In this document: piece after piece, positions 48,846 through 58,728 of the stretch
How the letters are laid out: the number at the start of each line of letters is the position of its first letter
Position numbering within the stretch: the stretch's first letter is position 1
Assembly (NCBI GenBank): GCA_028751875.1
Contig: CM054154.1
Coordinates: 57,832,567-57,896,566 of the forward strand
Direction: 5' to 3'
DNA: 64,000 nucleotides
DNA from: Rapana venosa
Lineage: Eukaryota > Mollusca > Gastropoda > Neogastropoda > Muricidae
Made by a program: the position numbers and the translations under genes
The notes under the pieces: model-generated
The model's input: the letters and a program-made list of their open reading frames with translations, nothing else
Told to the model about the DNA's origin: nothing
Database searches by the model: none

Positions 48846-49049
48846 TTTTTACTCAAAAAGTTCCACACTTGGGGGTAACGATGCTTTCATCACCCCTAAT
48901 TACCTACTCAAAACGCATAAGTAATTCTCTTTTTTTTTTCCCTCTCTCTCTCTCTCTCTCTTTTTTTTTTAAATCTAAGGACTAGCAAGAGGACAGCAAT
49001 GGGGACAGCAAAAATGAGAGGAAAAAGAGACAGAAATCGTGTGTCCCAC

Positions 49050-49116
49050 ATACACACACACACACACACGCACGCACGCACACACGCACGCACGCACGCA
49101 CGCGCTCGCACGCACG

Positions 49117-49168
<52 letters not shown>

Positions 49169-49190
49169 ACACACACACACACACACAGAT
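49050..49190. repeat. AC microsatellite with ACGC units
   Basis: (AC)n and (CACG)n, about 140 bp. It directly abuts the 5' end of a truncated LINE-A. Confidence 0.93.
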
Positions 49191-49194
49191 GTTT

Positions 49195-49844
49195 TCCTCT
49201 CAAGTTTAAAAAGGCAAAAGTTATACCTGTCCATAAATCAGGTGACTGCTCTTCTTCCTTCAAATTACAGGCCAATTTCAATTCGCTCTGTTACTATCTA
49301 AACCCATTGAAAACATATACAAACATCCCTAAATTCTTACTTTATAAAAAACAATCTATGCACGAGGATCAATTTAGGGTTTCGTAAAAACTATTCCTGT
49401 CCACTGCTCTAACTCAGCTCGCTGACAGTCTCCTACACTCTATAAAATGACAATAAGTTTACTGGCCTCCTTTTTGTTGACTTTGAAAAAAGCATTTGAT
49501 GTGATCAACCACTCTTTGTTTTTTGCGTAAATTAAAATTTTACAAACTGCCACCGAAGTTATCCAACTACTAGAAAAGTTTCTGTCTAATAGGCAGCAGC
49601 TTGTATCTGTAAATAACCAAGCATCAGAACTACTACCCATTAGACATGGGGTACTACATAGCTCAGTATTGGGACCACTCTTGTTTTCAGTCTATGTAAA
49701 TGATATACCCTGTTCTATTAAATGTAACTGTGAAATGTTTGCTACGATACCACTCTCTTTTGTAGTGATTCAGACTCCAGCAGATTAACTCGCAAACTTC
49801 AATACAGTATTGACAGATTGATTATTTGGACTCAATGAAACCAC
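49195..49844 (+). pseudogene. LINE-A reverse transcriptase, frameshifted
   Basis: Begins in RT motif 1 ([12 protein letters not shown], about 49210). Pieces in three frames follow: [10 protein letters not shown] (motif 2), GFRKNYSCPL, FTGLLFVDF-KAFDVINHSL-like motif A (about 49460-49510), SSVLGPLLFSVYVNDIP-like motif B (about 49655-49705) and MFATI/'ADDT'-like motif C (about 49735), with several missing or extra bases. The intact relative for motifs A-C is 32853-33388. The 5' truncation lies at the AC tract. Confidence 0.78.
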
Positions 49845-50567
49845 ATGTCCTTAAATGCACAAAAACCAAAGTGTATGTACGTATCAGCAAGACAGAAAAG
49901 GCAAAAAATGAATGATAGGTTTCAACCTCTGTTGTTGGATAACGGAATAGTTGAAGAAGTTGACTCACATAAAATATTAGGTGTTACCATTGACAAAAAT
50001 ATGACTTGGACTGATCACATAATGTCACTAGGTAAACGCCTAGCTAACAGGCTACTTCAATTATCCAAAATAAAACACTTTCTAAATAATCATTCTCGAA
50101 AACTATTTTTTTACGGTCACATTCTACCAATCATTGACTATGCGTCAACTATTTGGGATACCTGCAGAGGAACGAACTTGAAATTCATTCATCGCTTATA
50201 TAAAAGAGCAGTAAAACTTGTATTGTTAAAAACAAGCACCCTGACAATTGAGGATTATAAGCAAATAAATATCCTGACATTTCGAAACCGACTTTTATTC
50301 AATAAAGCTGTGTTTATGCAAAAAGTTGTTAATCAAAATGCACCTCCCAAGATTACCAAAGCTTTCAAAGTTAACCAACATAGACACAACCATTTGCTAA
50401 CATTTCCAAGACCCAGAAATAACCTATATAAATCGAGCCTCTTGTATTCAGGCAGTGACCTGTGGAATGAACTGCCCCAAAATTTGAAATGTATTAAAAC
50501 CAAAGATCAGTATAAAACACATCTAAAAAGATATTTCATGAATAAAAGTACAGAACACGACTTGTAA
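49845..50567 (+). CDS. LINE-A RT thumb and C-terminal domain
   Basis: A 240-residue open frame: SLNAQKPKCMYVSAR (post-motif-C region), HKILGVTIDKNMTWTDHI (motif E-like 'LGV' grip), FFYGHILPIIDYASTIW, FIHRLYKRAVKLVL, NHLLTFPRPRNNLYKSSL, SDLWNELPQNLKC and QYKTHLKRYFMNK at the end. The 'DYASTIW', 'LYKRA.+' and 'LWNELP' blocks are typical of CR1/L2/Jockey-type LINEs. The ATG used here is internal to the original ORF. Upstream frameshifts mean it is not an independent gene. Confidence 0.88.
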   Translation: MSLNAQKPKCMYVSARQKRQKMNDRFQPLLLDNGIVEEVDSHKILGVTIDKNMTWTDHIMSLGKRLANRLLQLSKIKHFLNNHSRKLFFYGHILPIIDYASTIWDTCRGTNLKFIHRLYKRAVKLVLLKTSTLTIEDYKQINILTFRNRLLFNKAVFMQKVVNQNAPPKITKAFKVNQHRHNHLLTFPRPRNNLYKSSLLYSGSDLWNELPQNLKCIKTKDQYKTHLKRYFMNKSTEHDL

Positions 50568-50727
50568 GCTTAAGAGAGTGATTTAAGTGTCACTGACGTT
50601 GATCTTGTCATTAAAATCAGATATGACCAAGTTTTCATATTCATATAGAGTACATGTGTAAGCATTGATCTATATATGGGTTGATATGATTTCAACCCCA
50701 GCACGCTTTGAATCTGGTGTGTGCGTG

Positions 50728-50806
<79 letters not shown>

Positions 50807-52025
50807 AAGTGTGTGTGTACAAGTGTGTGAGTGCGTGTGTGTTGTGTAATTGGTTCGGTTTGGGTTTTTTACTTTCTTGCTGTTTTGGCCTTTTTATGTT
50901 CTTTTGTATTACACATAAATATGCTGATTTATTTACTTTTGTCGCTGTTAGTTTTCTGTTTCATTGTATTAGATGAGCTAAATTGTTATTGCTGACGTTA
51001 GTACTGCTGGGTGGGTTTACATTGCCTGAATTTATTCTTTGATCGAAGGATTAACGTTGTTCTGCCTCAAATCAAAAAGCACATGTACATGTGTGTATAT
51101 GACCCGGGGAAAGGGAGGGAATGGGTGTCTTTGTTATACTTCTTTGCTCTGAATCCAATAGCTGTTGGTTATTCTTGTTTTCCTTATATATGAGTATATT
51201 ATGTGGTGAAGGGGATATGGGTGAGGATGTGTATGTGTAGGTAACTGTTTAAATGATACATCAGTTTCCTCTGTTTATATCCATTTGGTTGTTGTTGTTA
51301 TTGTTTGTAGTGGTGGGGGTGGGGTTCTGGTTTATTTTTCCTTTTGTTTGTTTTGGGATTAGGGTGGTTTTCTTGGGAGGGGAGGGATATTTTGGACTCT
51401 TTCTCGTCTTTTGTTAGTTCTATATTGTTCTTCATTTGTCTTGGCTGTTATTCTTGTCCATATGTTAGTTATTGTTGTTGTTGTGTGTGTATATTTGTGT
51501 TTGTTTGATTGTTTATTTCCTTGTTGTGGTTGTTCTTGTTGATTCAATTTTTTTGTTGTATTATTCAGTTGTTTGTATGGTTGAAGGTTTGTGCGTATAT
51601 GTGTGTGTGTGAGAGGGGGGGGGGGGAGAAAAGCAGTTGGTGTGTTTTTTTATTTTTATTCTGTTTTGTCTTCTTTGGGTTTTTTTTTGGGGGGGGTTTG
51701 TTACTTGTTTTTTTTTTAGTTATGAGGGATATTTTTTCAAGATTTTTGAATTATTTGAATTGTATGGTCTAATGTTTTTCTGGGTTTTTTGTTTTGTTTT
51801 TTATTCCACATATGCATATGTTATTGGGTTTTTTGGGGTTTGATTTGTATAGTTTACCATAGATTAGTTTTTTTTATTCTATGTCTGCATATACATTATC
51901 TTTTTTTTCTCGCTTTTTTTTTCTTTCTTTAGATAGACGGCTTGATGAAAAAAAGCAAATGCACTGCTTATTCAATGTACCATCTGAAAATAACAGTTTG
52001 ACTTTGACTTTGACTTGACTTGACA
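50568..52025 (+). mobile_element. LINE-A 3' UTR and terminus
   Basis: A GT microsatellite (50720-50815), T- and G-rich sequence with frames of 60-103 residues that have no protein support, a G run (51616-51628), and the terminus 'tagatagacggcttgatgaa', 'caatgtaccatctgaaaata' and (TTTGAC)n 'gactttgactttgacttgac', followed by AC repeats. Ends of this type are also at 2341-2420 (+), 631-720 (-) and 17821-17915 (+). Confidence 0.8.
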
Positions 52026-52239
52026 CACACACACACAACATACCCAATGTCCAGGTTTATGTACAATATCCAATCAATAAACTTGGTTTGTATATTGTGC
52101 TGGTAAAGTGTCCTGTTTTCAGTATATTTCTTATTGATGCAAATCGTTTTAACACACCTTCAGACATATCTTAGGTAAAATGGTTAGCAGCAACAGCAAC
52201 TTTTTATGATGACTTTCATAGATTAGGAAGCAAGTAAAA

Positions 52240-52244
52240 AATAT

Positions 52245-52339
<95 letters not shown>

Positions 52340-52400
52340 GAAGAGACGCTTTTGACGCTTGACCAATTTATTGTCATTGCCCAAAGTGGCCTATTGACAA
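52240..52400. repeat. GA microsatellite next to a LINE-D-type 3' end
   Basis: (GA)n at 52244-52345. Then, on the minus strand, 'cccccttgtcaataggccac' leads to 'caatgacaataaattggtca' (52400-52355), the same terminal motif as LINE-D at 37615-37570. The sequence to its right (52400-52640, minus-strand upstream) is therefore probably a LINE-D-type 3' UTR, without coding sequence. Confidence 0.7.
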
Positions 52401-52640
52401 GGGGGGTTATACACGACTTTCTTTTGTAAATACAAATAATACAAGAAAAATCCATGATGCATTTAACGCAATGAAAACCAAAAAAAACAAAAAAATGAGC
52501 TCTTATGAATGGATACGACTTTAAGCTCTGACGTAAACTCAGTTCCAAAATGAACACAAAGTAATAACAAGGATGAACAATAGGAACCAATAAGCAATAA
52601 CTAAAATAATGAAAAGAACATTCTAGAATGCTATATTAGA

Positions 52641-53559
52641 CCATCCATTGACATTGTAGAGAGAGAGAGAGGAGGGGGGGGGGGTGGAGGGAAAACCTGT
52701 GCACATGTCACTTCTTCATGAAGTCTTACATGACGACTGATAAAGGACAAAAGCTTGCCTTTAACGCATTCAAATGTAATAACTCAGACAACTAATACAC
52801 ATCACAAACACTGAATAAGTATGAACAGATGAGATTACTTCCAAGAAAACACATTCTAACTAAATCAAATTGTCTACATACCATCAAAGAAAACTACCCA
52901 CATAAAAGGTGAATGACTTCAAACAAGGATCCCACAGATAATACCAGGCAACTTTGCAAAATAGGAATAACACACGCCAGTAATAAATTGAACAATTCAA
53001 AAAGTTTGACAAGAATAAACAGACATTTAACTCTCAAGCTTCAAAGCTGTTAAATTTGGTAGCTTTCTTGCAAACCCATACTTCTAACTTAGTAAGTTCT
53101 AAACATGCACACACCCTTTAAATGAAGTACGAGCTCACGTACATCCACACACACACAAATGAATGAATTAGTCGCACCTCTGATAGCAAAAAGGTGTGAA
53201 GATTATGATTATGGACATCATGGTTTTTATCTTAACTGGGTGAGTACTACCACTGTGGGTTCAATTCAACGTCTCTACCCCAGGATTTTCATGATGAATA
53301 ATGATTACATTACAGTTCTTCAATCATTCCATGATTTCTGCTTGCTACATCGTTTTCACATGACCATATATGGTAGGCCTAGATTGTTAGGTAGCAGAGC
53401 ATACACACCTGTTGGAACAACACACACTGTGTTATGTTGACGTGATACTCAGCTGGTTGGGTCAGCGTGGCCTTGCTGATATCTTCCTTACTTTGATGAC
53501 TTTAGGGTAGAGTAGTTAGCTGCCAATCTGGTAGGTAATCCCAAAGTGCTTTATCATGT
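52641..53559. other. No gene recognised
   Basis: Contains a short G run (52674-52683) and AT-rich sequence. No frame has support. Corresponds to 18560-19400. Confidence 0.55.
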
Positions 53560-53960
53560 ATATATTCGTAAACTTTCCACTTTCTCTGATTTCAGAAAGT
53601 AATTTCTCCACCATCTGATAGCCTATTCTCCTAAAATATTTATTATCTTTGATTTAACTATGTCATTCAAATTTCTGATACCATCTTCTAAAACATTTTG
53701 CTTCTCTGATTTCACCACACCATTTGATTTATCCAATAGCTAACACTTTGAAGCAATCCCCTGAATAATTTTCTTCTTTGATGTCACCCTATTCATTTTA
53801 TTCAATATATGAAATTCTAAAGCCATCTCATAAAATATTTCACTTGTTTGATCTTATGATATCACTCAGTTTATCAAACATCTGTATTTCGCCCCTTCGA
53901 CACAAACACACCACAGCCTTCAATTTATCCATGATCTGAAACTCCTAACACATTTCAGTA
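53560..53960 (-). other. Degenerate repeat encoding about 19-24-residue units
   Basis: Plus-strand unit starts 'ctctgatttc', 'ctttgattta', 'ctctgatttc', 'ctttgatgtc' and 'gtttgatctt' lie at 53584, 53647, 53704, 53776 and 53845: spacings 63, 57, 72 and 69, all multiples of three. On the minus strand units read FDKLSDIIRSN, HILNKMNRVTSKKKIIQGI, LLDKSNGVVKSEKQNVLEDG and NLNDIVKSKIINIL, broken by stops and shifts. The pattern [IL]-x-[DN]-K-x-x-x-[VI]-[VT]-K-S-x-K looks like an amphipathic helical repeat. No family recognised. It could be a decayed exon of a host gene. Confidence 0.45.
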
Positions 53961-54539
53961 GGCCTACACCTGTACTAAAGCATAGAATTACACCAAAGTT
54001 GCCATCACACCCATGATTCTTGGTGGAATCCTTAGCAAACAAGCAACGCTTGCATTAACATGATCTGCCCTGCCCCGCTCTTCTGCCAACCTGAAGCTGC
54101 AGAGAACATCTCTCTATATGCACTGGGTCTATTCCAAGACTGGCAGAACTAATCCAGAGATCAACAAGTCCTTGAACCGATCGAAACTTTATAAAAGTAG
54201 TTGAAAGCAAATTAATTTTAAAAAACCCAAACAAAACTGATTTGTTTTTCTTTTTCGATTCATTTTCCGTCTCTTCACAAACTGAGGTATTAGACAGGGA
54301 AGTGGATGAGGGGAGGGGGGCTGTGTCAGTGTTTGGGGGAGGAGGCACACATTTTTGGAATACTAGTGCAGAGTAAGTGAAAATGACATGACTGACCTAC
54401 CATTCAAAAATTGCAATATGCAGCTCTTGAATTATGCTTAAGTAGACTACAACTGGCAAAACGTAAAAAATAACCCCAAAATAACCACATTTGTAACAAG
54501 ATCTAACAAGTTAACAGTAGAAATCGTTTGTCTAATAAT

Positions 54540-55430
54540 AACAATAAAAGGAAATATATTCCACCAAAACAGAATGTCGTTAAAAATCCGTAATAATCAT
54601 AACAAATAACCTATGCAATAACGATTTGAAAAAATTAAACATCAACAGAGGATCACTGAAGATTGCTGATGACGATAATGAGCTAAGAATGGGTTTGTAG
54701 TCTTTCAGCATCTGGCATATTAGTATATGTTCAACAGTTAAACTGTGATCACATGTGACATATGCAAACAACGTGTCCAATATATACTTATAAAACAGTT
54801 CAATTTCCATCTGAAGGAAAGAGATGTAATCAGTTTTATTGGTTAACAATCTGTTTCCTGTTTTTTAACACAAGACTCAAGGTGTACCATTTCTCTATAT
54901 ATACATCTAAACAACTCACTTTTTCTCACACAGGAATAACTTTTGCTTTGCCTTTTGAACAATCTGACAGCATTCTTGCAGTGACAAATGGAGTTTAAAT
55001 TTGCAACATCTGATAAACCTTTGCCCCTGTTTTGCTAAAATGTCAACATTTGTATTACAACAATTATTAGACCAGCGTGAGATGGAATGCAACAAAAAGT
55101 TACATCTGAGCCTTTTAATGCCAGATGTCATTGACTAGTTCAGATCTAACTTTAGTATACATAGAACTGATGGCTTGAATTACTGATTTTGAATCAACAC
55201 AAAAAAGTATTTGAAAGACAACTTTTGGAAAATCAGTTACAAAAATCAAGAGCCATTAATACTGCTACGAGTTCTGCTGTAAAAATTGATATATTCTCCC
55301 CAAGATAAAATTTATGTTCAGTTTTTAGATCTGACATAATGTGCGGCACCAGCTTTGTTGTTCAAGACTGAACCATCTGTAAACACTTTTAATTGATTGG
55401 AATAATTTTCTTCTAAATGAATTTTTGCAT
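54540..55430 (-). pseudogene. I-type LINE C-terminus with RNase H domain
   Basis: Minus-strand order: FTDGSVLNNKAGAA (about 55375; first RNase H Asp), AELVAVLMALDF (Glu) and VDSKSVIQAI (Asp) in shifted frames at 55290-55170, then 'SHAGL' (55080), then QKLFLCEKK. After this, the frame 54849-54580 gives CDHSLTVEHILICQM, the Cys-His end with 'HIL..C' that follows RNase H in I-clade LINEs. It carries many frameshifts. The RT itself is absent. Confidence 0.72.
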
Positions 55431-55439
55431 GAAAAGACA

Positions 55440-55785
55440 CTAAATTTATATTACTATTCTTATTCTATCAATATATAGTAAGTGAGTGATGGGTTTTGCG
55501 CTGGATGGCAGCAGGGTGTGTCTCTCTGCGTTTGAGTGTTGTGTTTGTGCTTTTTTCTTCATTCAGCAATACAAGTTTGATATCTACGTGTTTGTGACTC
55601 CATCTTGCACTGACTGGTCAGAACAGTTTTCCTTATTATCATTGACATTTTGAATTATTTTGATTTATTATTTTCATTTTCTTATAATGTTTTGAAGATT
55701 CAACTGAATCAATCAGTTGTGTTCAACTGACATTGCTGGTCCTTGTGACCCATTTTACTGTAACCCTGCTGCTGTGACAACTGCA
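55440..55785. other. No gene recognised
   Basis: AT-rich; no supported frame. It separates the I-type fragment from the L2-like element. Confidence 0.5.
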
Positions 55786-56124
55786 CGTGAAGAACAAACT
55801 CAGATCCCCCCCCCCCCCCCCACCACCACCACCACAACTACCCAGTGCTCCTTCTACTGATATGACACTAAATGCTGAAGACATGAGAGCATTGCTCTCA
55901 CATGGGTTTTACAACATACCATACAGACTTAAACAACACATTTCAACCTTAGGAATCAACCACAACAAAACTAGACGAGGTATAGGTCCTAGCAGACACC
56001 ATTGCCTGTGGCCCCCTACATCCCTCTCTGTCCTCACTTCTGACGTCACTACCGCTGTAACCATTGACAACGCTGCTTCCCTTCCCTCTGATCCACCTGC
56101 TTCTTCCTGTGTTTATCTTCTTCT

Positions 56125-56745
56125 TTCTTTCATCTGCCGCTGGTGCCTTTCGGCGTCGCGGGGAGACACAGACGTCTTTCTGCAGCAAGGCGGGAGGCTT
56201 GATGTAGTGACAGGTCATGGGCTCGCAGGGTGTCAGCCATGGAGTCGCTCCATCGTCTCCTTGGTCTACCTCTGGCTTTCCAGCCATTGAATTTGGTGGT
56301 GTATGCCCGTAGGGCTGGTTGGTTGGGCGGCATTCTAGTGAGGTGACCAAACCACCTGATCCTTTGTTGTTCGATGTGGGAGAATTGGTGTTAGTCCGAC
56401 CATGTCTCTGATCACCTCATTCTTGATCTTGTCGAGTCTGGTCTTGTTGACAGCTTTTCTCAGGCAGCGCATTTCACATGTGACCAATTTTCTCTCTAAG
56501 GCTTTTGTTAGGGCCCATGTCTGACACTGGTATGTGAGTGTTGGAACGAAGATGACGTTGATGAGTTTTGCCTTGGTGCTCATTGGGATGCTGGAATGTT
56601 TTAGAAAGGGGGCGAGTTGGTAACTGACTGCGTTTGCTTTCTGGCATCTTGTGTTTATGACTTTGATAAAACGTGTTCTGATAATGTGTATCATGGTGTG
56701 CATGAAACTGCAAATCCCCAAACTTCCCAGTTCTTTCACCAGGTT
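56125..56745 (-). mobile_element. RTE-1 LINE 3' fragment inside the L2-like LINE
   Basis: Minus-strand frames: HSSIPMSTKAKLINVIFVPT, TYQCQTWALTKALERKLVTC, LRKAVNKTRLDKIKNEVIRD (56739-56335), then, one frame over, RWFGHLTRMPP and GRPRRRWSDSMADTL (56345-56130). These are RTE C-terminal hallmarks. It ends at a TGA followed by 'aagaaagaagat', an RTE-like short tail. It is 5'-truncated at about 56745. L2 sequence on both sides shows insertion into the element. Confidence 0.8.
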
Positions 56746-56849
56746 CTACACCTGACTCTCAATCCAAACTTTTGTCTGCTCTTCCACTCTCCACATCTTT
56801 ACCATCACCTTCATCCTCTTCCTCTGACAGTTATCCTAATTCACCACAG

Positions 56850-57498
56850 TCATCATCAACCCCTCTGCCTCCTTCTAACATCCTTCACATGTGCTTGTTC
56901 AACGTGCAGTCTGTCTGCCTTCTGGGCAGGTAAAGCTGATCTCATTTCTGATTTCATCTCTGAAGAGAATATTGATCTAACATTTCTTACAGAAACCTGG
57001 TTAAAACCACACGGTCATGAACAGAAAATAAAACAACTGACACCACCTGGTTATAAAACTCTTTCTCTTCCCCGACCCTCCCGTGGAGGTGGCATTGCCA
57101 TCGTTTATAAAGATACACTCGAACCTGCTCTTTCTTTCCGTCACTCCCTTCGTTTCTCACCTGAATCTTTCGAAGTCTGTGAACTCATCTTCAACACACC
57201 TGGCCACTCTATTACTTTCTGCTGTCTTTACCGTACACCTCCAAGCCGTAAGAATAATCTGACATCTTCCATTTTCCATCAAGAGTTTCAGTCACTCCTG
57301 GATCACTACAGCCTCTCTCCCAGAAAGATTATTATTTTCGGTGACTTAAACTTCCACTTCGACAACCAGTCTTCTCCTGATGTCAAACGTATTTCTCTTT
57401 CTTTGTCAAACCACTCTCTTTCTCAGCTCGTAAACGAAGCAACGCACAGACCAGGACATATTTTAGACTGGCTAATTACCCATGTAATAACAGCGTGA
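56850..57498 (+). CDS. L2-like endonuclease domain
   Basis: Part of a 293-residue open frame whose first about 75 residues are inside the reversed RTE fragment and are not real. Real L2 sequence begins near 56750. Catalytic features: FLTETWLKP (Glu), FGDLNFHF (Asp-Asn), LDWLIT (Asp). The final S-D-H motif lies beyond the insertion, at about 60050. The enzyme would nick target DNA. It is truncated at 57498 by the inserted RTE element. Confidence 0.85.
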
Positions 57499-57608
57499 AG
57501 GGGGGTTCCAGTTTATCCTGAAGTTCCTTGCTCGGTAGGGTGGATTATGTGCGACAGGTAACCCTCGATCGTCATCCAGCGACTGTCCACATCAGAAAAC
57601 CTCTCAGA

Positions 57609-58313
57609 ATGGGTACATGGAACATACGGACTATGCTACAAAAAGGAAAATTGGAAATCTCAAACAGGAAATGGAAAGAATGAACCTCAATATACTAGGA
57701 CTTTCAGAAGTGAGATGGAAAGGAACATGCTGCATAACATCCGACAACTACACCATTCTACTCAGGAGGAGATCAACACCAGAAAGGAGTTGGCATGATT
57801 CTAGATCAAGAAACCTCAAAGACCATCAAAGGTTTCTGGACTGTAAATGACAGAGTCCTGATAGTAAAACTTAAGGGTACACCTTTTGACATTGGAATAG
57901 TACAAGTATATGTACCAACAGCTGATAAAGATGACGCAGAAATTGAGGAGTTTTATGAAAATATCGAAAAGGCAATGAAGCAACTGAAGTCTCAAGATAT
58001 CAGAATAATAATGGTTGACCTCAATTCAAAGGTAGGAAAAGGGAAAGATGAAACCACAGTTGGCTCATTTGGAATAGGAGTGAGAAACGAAGAAGGAGAG
58101 CAGCTCACAGAATGGTGCAAGGAACAAAAGCTGGCTGTCATGAACACATGGTTTGAAAACCATCCAAGAAGATGCTGGACGTGGAAAAGCCCTGGCGACA
58201 GAACCAGGAATCAAATAGATTACATCCTGATTCAAGAACGCTTCTGTAACTCTATAACATTTTGTAAGTCTGTGGAGGTGATCATGTCCCAGTTATCGGG
58301 ACAATGCGACTAA
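57609..58313 (+). pseudogene. RTE-1-type APE endonuclease
   Basis: Starts with MGTWNIRTM in one frame; LNILGLSEVRWKG (catalytic Glu) is in the frame 57617-57850. It is then shifted into 57795-58313: IGIVQVYVPTADKDDAEI, IIMVDLNSKVGKGKDE (Asp-Asn; the usual Gly before Asp is Val here), CWTWKSPGDRTRNQIDYIL (Asp). A 'GDHVPV' terminal motif follows in another frame at about 58278. Two frameshifts. Likely inactive as written. Confidence 0.82.
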
Positions 58314-58446
58314 AATTGAAAAAATTGTCAAAAGCAAAAAGAACACCAAAACTGCAAATGAACATGCTACAAACTGACGAAGAAATCAAAGAAAAATACA
58401 AGATCAATGTTGGAAACAAATTCATGGCCTAGATCAACTCGCCACT

Positions 58447-58728
58447 ATGGAGGAAAAATGGCAGATGATGAAAGATAGCATCAGTGAGGCAGCAAAAGAA
58501 TATATACCAGTCATAAATAGAAAGGAACATCAGAAGTGGATGAGCTCCAAGATTTTAAACCTAATGGAAAACGGGAGAAAGGCAAAAGTAGATGAAAAGA
58601 AGTATAAAGAACTCGACAAACTGGTTAAGAAAAAGTGTAATGAAGCCAAGGAAGAATGGATAAATATGCAGTGCAAGGAAATTGAAACGATGCAAATTTT
58701 GATAGCAAACTTATGCATGAAAAAATGA
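58447..58728 (+). pseudogene. RTE connector between endonuclease and RT
   Basis: A 93-residue, Lys/Glu-rich helical frame: WQMMKDSISEAAKEYIPVIN, RKEHQKWMSSKILNLMENGR and LVKKKCNEAKEEWINMQC. This W-[ML]-[ST]-x-x-I-x-x-L-M-x-x-R pattern is typical before RTE reverse transcriptases. It overlaps the RT frame by 16 bases through a single shift. Confidence 0.78.

Larger units (their letters stand above)
55786..57498 (+). mobile_element. L2-like LINE, 5' part and endonuclease, interrupted
   Basis: After a run of C (55807-55820), the N-terminal region reads LNAEDMRALLSHGFYNIPYR and LKQHISTLGINHNKTRRG, the start of an L2-type ORF. It is interrupted at about 56125-56745 by a reversed RTE fragment, then resumes with a Ser/Pro-rich linker. 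The endonuclease follows: LTETWLKPHG, GGGIAIVYKDTLEP, IIIFGDLNFHFDNQ and HILDWLITHVIT. At 57498 another RTE element begins; the L2 endonuclease end resumes at 60016. Confidence 0.82.

Noticed and set aside
55786..55830. Poly-Pro protein start at the C run
   Set aside because: The C run gives poly-Pro in this frame by composition. The supported L2 reading begins at LNAEDMRALL downstream.
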